Shown: one piece after another, positions 41,459 through 48,469 of the stretch
Position numbering within the stretch: the first letter of the stretch is position 1
How the letters are laid out: the number at the start of each line of letters is the position of its first letter
DNA from: Clostridiales bacterium
GTDB lineage: Bacteria; Bacillota; Clostridia; Oscillospirales; CAG-272
NCBI GenBank assembly: GCA_004554105.1
Contig: SFNW01000001.1
Coordinates: forward strand, 1 to 52,398
Reading direction: 5' to 3'
Length of the DNA: 52,398 nucleotides
Position numbers and translations under genes: made by a program
Notes under the pieces: model-generated
Told to the model about the DNA's origin: nothing
The model's database searches: none
The model's input: the letters and a program-made list of their open reading frames with translations, nothing else

Positions 41459-41487
41459 TTGAAACACAGCGGGTTTTATAGTATTAT
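41459..41487 (+). promoter_or_regulatory. Promoter of the ACT-PFL operon
   Basis: TTGAAA, 17 bp, TATTAT, followed by an A/T-rich leader and AGAGGA before the ATG at 41524. Confidence 0.75.
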
Positions 41488-41523
41488 AAAATTGTATAAT
41501 TATGAAAAGAGGATAAAACCCAC

Positions 41524-41793
41524 ATGAAAGCAGTCATTACGGTCATCGGCAAAGACCAGGTCGGTATCATCGCCGCAGTCAGCGCAAAATGCGCCGAGTA
41601 CGACGTCAACATTCTCGAAATCACGCAGAGCGTCCTTGACCGCTACTTCGCCATGATTATGATCGCGGACATCGACGCGCTGAAGAGCAACTTTTCCGCA
41701 TTCTCCGACGCACTTTCCGCGCTCGGCAAGGAAAAAGGTCTCGAAATCCGCTGTATGCACGAGGACATCTTTGACTCGATGCATACTATCTGA
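41524..41793 (+). CDS. ACT domain-containing protein (UPF0237 type)
   Basis: The 89-residue protein is a single ACT regulatory fold: MKAVITVIGKDQVGIIAAVS opens it, and VNILEITQSVLDRYFAMIMI forms the second strand-helix unit. ACT domains bind amino acids or related ligands. It precedes the PFL/UPF0210 gene by 21 bp, and the pair occurs together in many Firmicutes, so a joint function is likely though unknown. Confidence 0.93.
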   Translation: MKAVITVIGKDQVGIIAAVSAKCAEYDVNILEITQSVLDRYFAMIMIADIDALKSNFSAFSDALSALGKEKGLEIRCMHEDIFDSMHTI

Positions 41794-41814
41794 GCGCTGA
41801 AAGGACATTTTTCC

Positions 41815-43173
41815 ATGATTAACACCGCAGATATTCTCGAAACAATCAATATGATTCGCGAGGAAAACCTCGACATTCGCACGGTCACAATGGGCATTTC
41901 GCTCTACGACTGCGTCAGCGACAGTGTCGACCGCCTCTGCGATAACATTTACGCAAAGCTGATGCGCTGCGCGAAAAACCTCGTCTCCTGCTGCGAGGAG
42001 ATTGAAAAGCTCTACGGCATTCCGATTGTCAACAAGCGCGTGTCGGTCACCCCGATTTCGCAAATCGGCGGTGCCTGCACAAGCGAGGACTACATCAAGA
42101 TTGCCAAGACGCTCGACCGCGCCGCGCACGACCTCGGCATCAACTTCATCGGCGGCTTCTCCGCCCTCGTGCAGAAGGGCATGACCGTCGGCGCGGACAG
42201 GCTGATTGACGCGATTCCCGAAGCCCTTGCCGAGACCGACATGGTCTGCTCGTCGGTCAACGTCGGCTCGACGCGCGCGGGCATCAACATGGACGCCGTC
42301 GCGCGCATGGGCAGAACCGTCAAAGCGACGGCTGAGCTGACGCGCGACCGCGACGCCATCGGCTGTGCAAAATTCGTTGTCTTTGCCAACGCGGTGGACG
42401 ACAACCCGTTCATGGCGGGCGCGTTCCACGGCACGGGCGAGGGCGACTGCGTGATCAACGTCGGCGTCAGCGGTCCCGGCGTCGTCGAAAAGGCGATTCG
42501 CCGCGCGGGCGACTGCGATTTTTCGGCGCTCGCCGACGTCATCAAGAAAACCGCGTTCAAAATCACGCGCGTCGGTCAGCTCGTCGCCTGCGAAGCGGCA
42601 AAGCGGCTCGGCGTCCCCTACGGCATCGTCGACCTCTCGCTCGCGCCCACGCCCGCAATCGGCGACAGCGTCGCCTGCATTCTCGAATCCATGGGACTTG
42701 AGACCTGCGGCGGTCCGGGTACGACGGCGGCACTCGCCATGCTCAACGATGCGGTCAAAAAGGGCGGCGTCATGGCGTCGAGCCATGTCGGCGGCCTCTC
42801 GGGCGCGTTTATCCCGGTCAGCGAGGACGCGGGCATGATTGCCGCGGCGGAACAGGGTGTGCTCACGCTTGAAAAGCTCGAAGCCATGACCGCAGTCTGC
42901 TCGGTCGGGCTTGACATGATTTGCATTCCCGGCGACACCACCGCCGAAACCATCAGCGGCATCATCGCCGACGAAATCGCCATCGGCATGGTCAACGGCA
43001 AAACCACCGCCGTGCGCGTGATTCCCGCGCCCGGCAAGTCGGTCGGCGACCGCGTCGAATTCGGCGGTCTGCTCGGCTATGCACCGGTCATGCGCGTAAG
43101 CCCCGTCTCCTGCGAAAAATTCATCGCCCGCGGCGGACGCATTCCCGCGCCGATTCACTCGCTGAAGAACTAA
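41815..43173 (+). CDS. PFL family protein (UPF0210 / DUF711)
   Basis: The 452-residue protein matches the UPF0210 family throughout: INTADILETINMIREENLDI, the VTPISQIGGAC segment, a long Gly-rich core (GAFHGTGEGDCVINVGVSGP) and the end GYAPVMRVSPVSCEKFIARG. The fold is related to pyruvate-formate-lyase-like proteins, but I see no conserved glycyl-radical loop, so catalysis by that chemistry is not supported. It is coupled to the ACT protein. The transcript probably ends at the 43177-43228 hairpin. Confidence 0.92.
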   Translation: MINTADILETINMIREENLDIRTVTMGISLYDCVSDSVDRLCDNIYAKLMRCAKNLVSCCEEIEKLYGIPIVNKRVSVTPISQIGGACTSEDYIKIAKTLDRAAHDLGINFIGGFSALVQKGMTVGADRLIDAIPEALAETDMVCSSVNVGSTRAGINMDAVARMGRTVKATAELTRDRDAIGCAKFVVFANAVDDNPFMAGAFHGTGEGDCVINVGVSGPGVVEKAIRRAGDCDFSALADVIKKTAFKITRVGQLVACEAAKRLGVPYGIVDLSLAPTPAIGDSVACILESMGLETCGGPGTTAALAMLNDAVKKGGVMASSHVGGLSGAFIPVSEDAGMIAAAEQGVLTLEKLEAMTAVCSVGLDMICIPGDTTAETISGIIADEIAIGMVNGKTTAVRVIPAPGKSVGDRVEFGGLLGYAPVMRVSPVSCEKFIARGGRIPAPIHSLKN

Positions 43174-43176
43174 ACA

Positions 43177-43228
43177 GGGGAGACCGTCGGTCGCCCGCCC
43201 TGTCTTGCGAGAGACCAACGGTCTCCCC
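43177..43228. repeat. Imperfect palindrome after the PFL gene
   Basis: GGGGAGACCGT pairs with ACGGTCTCCCC; an inner CGGGCG-type stem is weaker. It starts 3 bp after the stop codon and lacks a T-run, so it is either a 3' stabilising hairpin or another small repeat unit abutting repeat family C. Confidence 0.6.
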
Positions 43229-43247
43229 GCCAAGGTCTGCGTTGTCC

Positions 43248-43320
43248 GCGGGCGGATATGGAATCCGCCCCTACGGGTTGGCGCACACATTCCGCCGTAG
43301 GGCGGGGGCTTGCTCCCGCC
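43248..43320. repeat. Intergenic repeat family C, copy 2
   Basis: Same flanks as 34585-34656 (GCGGGCGGATATGGAATCCG and GTAGGGCGGGGGCTTGCTCC); only the central 25 bp differ. Both copies have the same orientation. Confidence 0.85.
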
Positions 43321-43361
43321 GCGATAACCGCCGAATATCACGGTCGTAAAGGAGGCTCAAT

Positions 43362-44477
43362 ATGGACGTCAAAATCTACGTCAACCCCGAATACAAGGAC
43401 GCGCTGTGGAGCACGCTTGCGATTCGCGCCATCAACATCGAAATCATGCGCAAGCGCTACACGCCTGTCTTTATCGACGCGCCCGAGGTCGGCGACATCG
43501 ACTTCGACCACCTCTACGCGCCGGGCGAAAAGCGGCTGATGATTTACATCGGCGCGTCGATTGCAGTCACGCCTGCGGTACTCGCCCGCTTCAACGACTG
43601 CGGCGTACACGTCGTCTTTCTCAATTACGAGTCGCCGAAATTGGTCAGCGGACACTCGAAGATTCTGCTCAACTACAAGGACGGTATGCGCAAGGCGATC
43701 AACTACCTCGTCGCCTGCGGCAGGGAAAACATCGCGCTCTACGGCATCAATCCCAATTCCTCGACCGATATGATCAAGGACGCGTTTTTCGCCGACTATC
43801 TCGGTCAGCGCGGCGGTAACCCCTCGCGCGACATTTACTACAACTACGCATCGCTGCGCGGCTGCTACGCCCGCTTTACCGAGAACTGCCACAGCTACAA
43901 CGCGGTCATCTGCGCCAACGACGTCGTCGCGCTCGCGCTTATCTGCCATCTGCGCGAAGCCGGCGTGCGCGTACCCGAGGACCTGTTCGTCGTCAGCTTC
44001 GGCTCAACCGTTCTCGCCTCGATGTCCAATCCCACAATCACCACGGTGGCGGTCGACCACGAGGAGCTGGGCAAGCAGGCAATCCTCGCCTACGCCTATC
44101 TCTACAAAAACCCCGGCGACATCACGCTGACCGCCAAGGTCGACGCCAAGCTGAATATTCGCGCCTCCACCGCCAATATGGAGAATCACGGCAAGGACAT
44201 TTTCGCCTCGTTCCTGCCGCAGACGCCAAACGTCAACTTCTACGACGACCCGGTTACACAGCGCGTTTTTGAGGCGGAAAGCCTGCTGCTCGGCTGCGAC
44301 GAGCTGGACCACGGCATTCTCGCGGGCATTCTCGCAGGCGAAACCTATCCGAGCATCGCAGAGCGGCTGTTCACCTCGGAAAACGTCATCTCCTACCGCA
44401 TCAAGCGAATGTGCAAAGCCACCGGCTGCAACAAAAAATCAGAGCTGGTCGCCCTGCTTTCGCCGTATATCAAATAA
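43362..44477 (+). CDS. Regulator: LacI-type ligand-binding domain with C-terminal LuxR-type HTH
   Basis: The 371-residue protein begins directly with a type I periplasmic-binding-protein fold (residues 1 to about 270). It includes YKDGMRKAINYLVACGRENI, YNAVICANDVVALALICHLR and VRVPEDLFVVSFGS, which are typical of LacI/PurR effector domains. The N-terminal LacI helix-turn-helix is absent. Instead the last 60 residues (ELDHGILAGILAGETYPSIA, ENVISYRIKRMCKATGCNKK, SELVALL) look like a LuxR/GerE-type DNA-binding domain. It is probably a ligand-responsive transcription factor, likely sugar-related. The ATG follows AAAGGAGG. It is convergent with the peptide-modification locus, sharing a terminator. 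Confidence 0.85.
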   Translation: MDVKIYVNPEYKDALWSTLAIRAINIEIMRKRYTPVFIDAPEVGDIDFDHLYAPGEKRLMIYIGASIAVTPAVLARFNDCGVHVVFLNYESPKLVSGHSKILLNYKDGMRKAINYLVACGRENIALYGINPNSSTDMIKDAFFADYLGQRGGNPSRDIYYNYASLRGCYARFTENCHSYNAVICANDVVALALICHLREAGVRVPEDLFVVSFGSTVLASMSNPTITTVAVDHEELGKQAILAYAYLYKNPGDITLTAKVDAKLNIRASTANMENHGKDIFASFLPQTPNVNFYDDPVTQRVFEAESLLLGCDELDHGILAGILAGETYPSIAERLFTSENVISYRIKRMCKATGCNKKSELVALLSPYIK

Positions 44478-44485
44478 GTTTTCTT

Positions 44486-44531
44486 ATATGTGTAAAAAAG
44501 TGCCCCGCAGGGCACTTTTTTTACACATATA
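44486..44531. terminator. Bidirectional terminator between regulator and radical SAM gene
   Basis: A long near-perfect hairpin: TATATGTGTAAAAAAGTGCCC, loop CGCA, then its complement. The central GC stem flanked by A and T runs serves both converging transcripts. Confidence 0.92.
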
Positions 44532-44535
44532 CTTT

Positions 44536-45942
44536 TTATTTTTTGCTTTCCGCCGCAGCGTCTTTTTCCGCCGCTTCATTGGCAAGCCGCTCCTTTGCCG
44601 CGCGATAAGTCGCCTCCACGCGCCGCTTGAGCGCAGTCTCCTCGATTAAACGCTTTGCCTCGTCGCAGGCGTCGTGCCCTTCGTCCGGGCATTTCTTCAA
44701 CCGGATACAGCGCGGAAAAACGGGACACCCGCCGCACAGCGCTCGACTGTTCAGGTATGCGGAAAACTCCGTAACCTTCTCGGCGTTATTGACGCCGCTG
44801 TAGATGTCCCCGACGAACTCACTTTCCGCAAAGTGCTCACACTTTCCGATTTTCCCGCTCGGCAAAATCGTGACGGCACGCGGCGAATCCGCCATGCAAT
44901 GATTGATTTTGATTTCGTTTTCAATCGGTGCCGCTCGCAGCAGCCCCTTGTCCGCGCAATACTGCTCAAACGCAAGCAGTTCCTGCGCACGCGCAAGCCT
45001 TGCCGCAGAATCCTGCGCGACAATCCGATTCTGCGTATAGTCGAACAAAAGATGCGGATAAGCGGAAAGCAGCTCTCGCTCCGAATAACGCTCGCAGAGC
45101 CAATCAACCAGCGCGTACAAATCCTCTTTATTATGTTCGCCCATATTCATACGGACCGAGACGCGAATGCCGCTTTGCAGCAAGCGTTCGATATTATCGG
45201 TTACGACGCGAAACGCACTGCGCCCGTCTTTATAAATAAACGCTTTCGCTTTGTTATAAACGGCTTCGGTTCCGTCCAGCGTAATCTGCACACGGCGCAG
45301 CCGCCAAAGTTCTTTCGCCCGTTGAATCATCTCACTGTCAAACAGATAGCCGTTCGAAACCATTGCCGAACTGTATTCGGCGCCCGCCTCCCGCAAAGCG
45401 GTACAGATGATGTCAATCACGCCCGCATTGTACAGCGGCTCTCCGCCGAACCAATGCAGCGAAATCTTCTCCGAGCCGTGCGTGCGAAGAATAAAATCCG
45501 CAACGTCCCGCGCGGTCTGCTCCGACATGGGGACACGCGCCGTGCCCAGCTCATAGCAGTAAAAGCACCGTGCGTTACAGTCTGTGGTTGTGAAAATCGT
45601 GTAGCCGGACAGCCCCTTGTTTCTCTGCAAATCCCGCGCCAGCGCCCGCGCCTCGCAGGAAAGCTCAATGTCATCATGGTCGGTCGGCACCAAAAACCAT
45701 TTGCGGATAAGCGGCACGGCTGCCCCCTCCGCCGCCACCGTCTCTTTGCGAAGTACGGCGGCTTCGTCGGGCTCAAGCTCAAGCATTTCGCCGGTCAGCG
45801 TATTGTATGCGATGTCCGCGCCGTCCGCTTGGGTTAAAATGCTAAAGGAAATCGGGCGATAGATTTTATCTGTTTCAACCGGCTGCTCGCCAAGCAATTT
45901 TAAAAACAGTTTATCCTGCTGAACCAGTTCAAGCATCCGCAT
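44536..45942 (-). CDS. Radical SAM/SPASM peptide-modifying enzyme
   Basis: The 468-residue protein has a radical SAM core with CNARCFYC (Cys122, Cys126, Cys129), the HWFGGEPL SAM-binding motif (163-170) and a SPASM domain. The SPASM cysteines 349, 368, 403, 406, 412, 418 and 426 can hold two further [4Fe-4S] clusters. Residues about 30-70 (SILTQADGADIAYNTLTGEM) form an N-terminal region of the kind that precedes the core in RiPP maturases. SPASM enzymes form thioether or C-C links in peptides, or mature sulfatases; no sulfatase is nearby, but a 41-residue Cys-containing peptide is. The gene overlaps the kinase gene by 14 bp. ATG 45936 is an alternative start with better ribosome-site spacing. 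The last 40 residues are a charged Ala/Lys/Glu helix. Confidence 0.93.
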   Translation of the reverse strand: MRMLELVQQDKLFLKLLGEQPVETDKIYRPISFSILTQADGADIAYNTLTGEMLELEPDEAAVLRKETVAAEGAAVPLIRKWFLVPTDHDDIELSCEARALARDLQRNKGLSGYTIFTTTDCNARCFYCYELGTARVPMSEQTARDVADFILRTHGSEKISLHWFGGEPLYNAGVIDIICTALREAGAEYSSAMVSNGYLFDSEMIQRAKELWRLRRVQITLDGTEAVYNKAKAFIYKDGRSAFRVVTDNIERLLQSGIRVSVRMNMGEHNKEDLYALVDWLCERYSERELLSAYPHLLFDYTQNRIVAQDSAARLARAQELLAFEQYCADKGLLRAAPIENEIKINHCMADSPRAVTILPSGKIGKCEHFAESEFVGDIYSGVNNAEKVTEFSAYLNSRALCGGCPVFPRCIRLKKCPDEGHDACDEAKRLIEETALKRRVEATYRAAKERLANEAAEKDAAAESKK

Positions 45943-46654
45943 TTCCTTCCTTTCCGTGCGCTTTCATCCCGTCATACGCAACATGCGCCGCCTCGGGATT
46001 TATAGTACAGAAGAGCAAATAACACGGCACGGCTTGAATCAGGGCGTCTGCAAGTTCCATTTGACGTGCGAGATTGGTAGAATCGCTTACCATGATCTGA
46101 CCAAACAGTTTGGGAACAGCCTCCTCGGCGGAAATACGGCGGATTCCGTTCTCTGTTCCGCGCTTGAGAAAACAAAGACCGCAAAGCGGCACGCGGGTAT
46201 TGACATTATACCCCTCCTTGCCGCACCACGGCGTACCGTAAGCATAAATCTTGCCGTCGATTGCGCGCAGAATCGGCTTGTCCCCGTTGACAATCGTCAC
46301 CTTATCCTCGCCGAAAGCCTTTTGCCATAGGCGAATGTGTGTCGTCTTTCCGGTGCCGCTCGGCGCAGAGAACGCATAGCCGCGCCCCTCATATTCGATG
46401 ACCGCGCAATGCATCAAAAAAGCGTCGTGTGCAAGCGCATAGGCGCAAATTTTACGGTAAACGGCAAGCGATTCGCGCTCTTCATTCGGGATAACCGCGG
46501 TGCCGTCCCCCTCTGCCTGCATATCCGACGCTGTTACGCGAACGCAAAGGTCGACGCGCGGTGCGCTATCGCAGCGATATGTCTCGCACATTCTCTCCAG
46601 CTTCCGATACTGCGGCTCTATATCTATATAAAATCCCGCAATCTGATATACCAT
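45929..46654 (-). CDS. HPr kinase-like P-loop protein of the peptide-modification locus
   Basis: The 241-residue protein has a Walker A loop SAPSGTGKTTH (96-106) set in MHCAVIEYEGRGYAF, then NGDKPILR (123-130) and GTPWCGKEGYNVN (140-152), the arrangement of the HprK/PEP-carboxykinase-like fold. It is shorter than true HPr kinase, lacks the N-terminal HprK domain and has no HPr context. HprK-like kinases occur in RiPP clusters; in lasso peptide systems, such as that of paeninodin, one phosphorylates a C-terminal Ser. The peptide encoded just upstream ends in Ser. It lies between the peptide gene and the radical SAM gene and is translationally coupled to the latter. Confidence 0.85.
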   Translation of the reverse strand: MVYQIAGFYIDIEPQYRKLERMCETYRCDSAPRVDLCVRVTASDMQAEGDGTAVIPNEERESLAVYRKICAYALAHDAFLMHCAVIEYEGRGYAFSAPSGTGKTTHIRLWQKAFGEDKVTIVNGDKPILRAIDGKIYAYGTPWCGKEGYNVNTRVPLCGLCFLKRGTENGIRRISAEEAVPKLFGQIMVSDSTNLARQMELADALIQAVPCYLLFCTINPEAAHVAYDGMKAHGKEGNADA

Positions 46655-46736
46655 CGTGTTTTCCCCTGTAAATCTATCCTTTTATGCAGCAGAAATACTC
46701 TGTTATCGGTTTCGGTATATAAGCTCCTTAGAAGAA

Positions 46737-46765
46737 CAAAGGAGTGGAAAGACTCCACTCCTTTG
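46737..46765 (-). terminator. Hairpin between precursor and kinase genes (partial terminator)
   Basis: CAAAGGAGTGGA pairs with TCCACTCCTTTG around a short loop, followed on the minus strand by TTCTTCT. The weak T-run suggests read-through, giving more precursor than enzyme mRNA, as is common in RiPP operons. Confidence 0.75.
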
Positions 46766-46781
46766 CTTTCGGGCAAAAGCC

Positions 46782-46907
46782 TTATGACATTTCTTCTTCG
46801 CCCATATCGGTGGGGCAGCTGGGGTTGTACGTGGGGCAAGTAGAAGAAGCGATGATCTCTACAGTCTCGACGCTAACGAGCTCTGCAGCAGGTGCAACAT
46901 ACTTCAT
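46782..46907 (-). CDS. 41-residue candidate RiPP precursor peptide
   Basis: This short frame has a consensus promoter and GGAGG 11 nt before ATG. It reads as a leader of about 20 residues (MKYVAPAAEL then VSVETVEIIA) resembling the MKY-x-P-x-x-E-hydrophobic leaders of small Clostridia peptides. A compact core follows, SSTCPTYNPSCPTD, and an acidic end GEEEMS. Cys24 and Cys31 head two CPT motifs seven residues apart, suitable acceptors for radical thioether crosslinks. The C-terminal residue is Ser41, a possible kinase target. It is followed by a hairpin, the HprK-like gene and the radical SAM gene. Product assignment is inference; the open frame, promoter and context are seen directly. Confidence 0.8.
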   Translation of the reverse strand: MKYVAPAAELVSVETVEIIASSTCPTYNPSCPTDMGEEEMS

Positions 46908-46951
46908 GGTTATGTAATCCTCCAATGTAAATATCCGCATCATGTATGTAT

Positions 46952-46980
46952 ACATTACCACATATTTGCCGCTTTGTCAA
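46952..46980 (-). promoter_or_regulatory. Promoter of the peptide-modification operon
   Basis: Minus strand TTGACA, 17 bp, TAATGT. The adjoining ATGTATACATACAT is partly palindromic and could be an operator. The mRNA leader is about 38 nt. Confidence 0.85.
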
Positions 46981-47046
46981 TACAAATCTGTAAGTTTTTT
47001 ATAAATCGCGGCTCATGCAGAGCCGCTGTCCCGAGCGTCCCCTGCG

Positions 47047-47076
47047 CAAAAAAGCACCCCGAAGGGTGCTTTTTTG
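47047..47076. terminator. Terminator after the truncated surface-protein gene
   Basis: CAAAAAAGCACCC, loop CGAA, GGGTGCTTTTTTG, 8 bp after the stop; works on both strands. Confidence 0.9.
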
Positions 47077-47084
47077 TATTGGGA

Positions 47085-48374
47085 TTACTGCGCCAAATAA
47101 GCCTTTGCCATGTCGCTGTAATGCATGATCGAGTAGTACAATACGCGAAGGGCTTCGGGATTGCTCAGCGCCTGTCCCGTCGTCGCCGTGTACTCAAAGC
47201 CGTCAAGGTAGTGCGTCTTCAGTACGCGCGACTGCGCTTCCGTGCCGTATCCGCTGTAGATGTTGATCGTCAGCTTCTGTCTCAGGTTCGCCGCCGACAA
47301 CCGATCCAGCTTGACAATCGGCATACTGCCGCTCGTGTTCCACTCGCTGCTCGGAATGACAACCGTCTGCGCTGCGCCCAGATAGTCGGTATACTCGCAG
47401 ACAAACGTAAGGTCGCTGTAGTCCTTGTTCGCTGTATCCGCAGGTCTCAGCGTGATGTTGAGAACGATCTTATCCAGCAGTTCACCCGTGATCTTCGTCG
47501 CCGTGAAGACTGCCGTCTCGCCCTCTACCAGTTCGTCAATCGTTCTCGTTCCGGCCAGCACCGTATCGCTGCTGTAGTCTGCAAGGCTGCTTCTCTGCAG
47601 CTCTGCAGCAAGGCTTGCGTTGACGAGGTTCGCCGTGTTATAGCCGAAATTGGTCTGCGCCGCCGCACCGTAGTTCAACAGTGCCGCCGCGAGATTCATC
47701 TCCGCATCGCCCGTCGCGCCGAACTCATACAGCTTCGCCGCTATCGAGTTGTCGCTCAGCGTTCTGTAATCGACCGTGCCGTCCGCATTGATGCCGTAGA
47801 ATGTTACGCGGATTGTGTTACCCATGCAGGACGCCGGTATGCCGTCCGCAACATAGATATACGTGCTGCCTTCCAAAACCTTATCCGTAATAATCAGGCG
47901 TCTTGCCTTCGCATCCGCCGTCGGGGACGTGATATCGCTTCCGTCCGCGCTGCAAAGGTCAATGACCGCATAGAACGCTTTATACGCATCTACAGTCGCC
48001 TGGCGTGCCTGAATCTTATACTCGACCGAAGACTTCAGTACCAGCGTCTGCTTTGAGAGAATCGCGCTGTTCTCGGTCACCGCATTCGGGCGAACGATTG
48101 CCATGACGGCTGCGGGCGTATACTTTACGATCGTGTCTTCAACGATTGCATCGCCGGAGCGCATATATCTGCCCGTGACGTCGAGCGTGTACTCGCCCGA
48201 AACCGTGATGCCACTGTAGTCGCCTGCGAGGTAGCAATTTTCCGCCGTATAGGTATGCGCGCCGGAGGAAACCTCAAACGTCCCGCAATACCGGCAATTC
48301 TTGCACAAAGTCGGGCTTTTGCGCCTTTTTCGCCGAATTTCGCCGCAAATCGCCCCGCAAGTCGGGCTGCGCAC
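47085..48374 (-). pseudogene. C-terminal part of a secreted surface protein, 5'-truncated
   Basis: About 400 residues are coherent. A Cys-rich opening (LCKNCRYCGTFEVSSGAHTY) is followed by a carbohydrate- or self-association-like beta region. A C-terminal domain then carries AAALLNYGAAAQTNFGYNTA and HYSDMAKAYLAQ, blocks I recall from the ends of large secreted proteins of gut Clostridia. There is no signal peptide and no ribosome binding site. The frame simply stays open upstream through PEEAVRSP to the terminator of the SLH gene, and the nominal GTG start is arbitrary. The 5' part therefore seems to have been deleted up to that terminator. Expression by read-through is possible. Confidence 0.65.
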
Positions 48375-48419
48375 GGCTTCTTCGGGACAGTGTGCCCTGC
48401 CCGCGCTGCCGTCAGGCGC

Positions 48420-48455
48420 AAAAAAAGAAGAGAGCCGAAGCTCTCTTCTCTTTTA
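48420..48455 (-). terminator. Terminator of the large SLH protein gene
   Basis: AAAAGAAGAGAGC, loop CGAA, GCTCTCTTCTCTTTT; 15 bp after the stop on the minus strand. Confidence 0.9.
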
Positions 48456-48469
48456 ATTGGTTTGTTCGA

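Noticed and set aside
41815..43173. Glycyl-radical enzyme reading of the PFL family gene
   Set aside because: The family name is historical; I find no conserved glycyl-radical loop near the C-terminus and no activase next to it.
44536..45942. Anaerobic sulfatase-maturating enzyme as the function of the SPASM protein
   Set aside because: No sulfatase gene is in the window, whereas a Cys-containing short peptide and an HprK-like gene are in the same operon. The alternative cannot be fully excluded without phylogeny.
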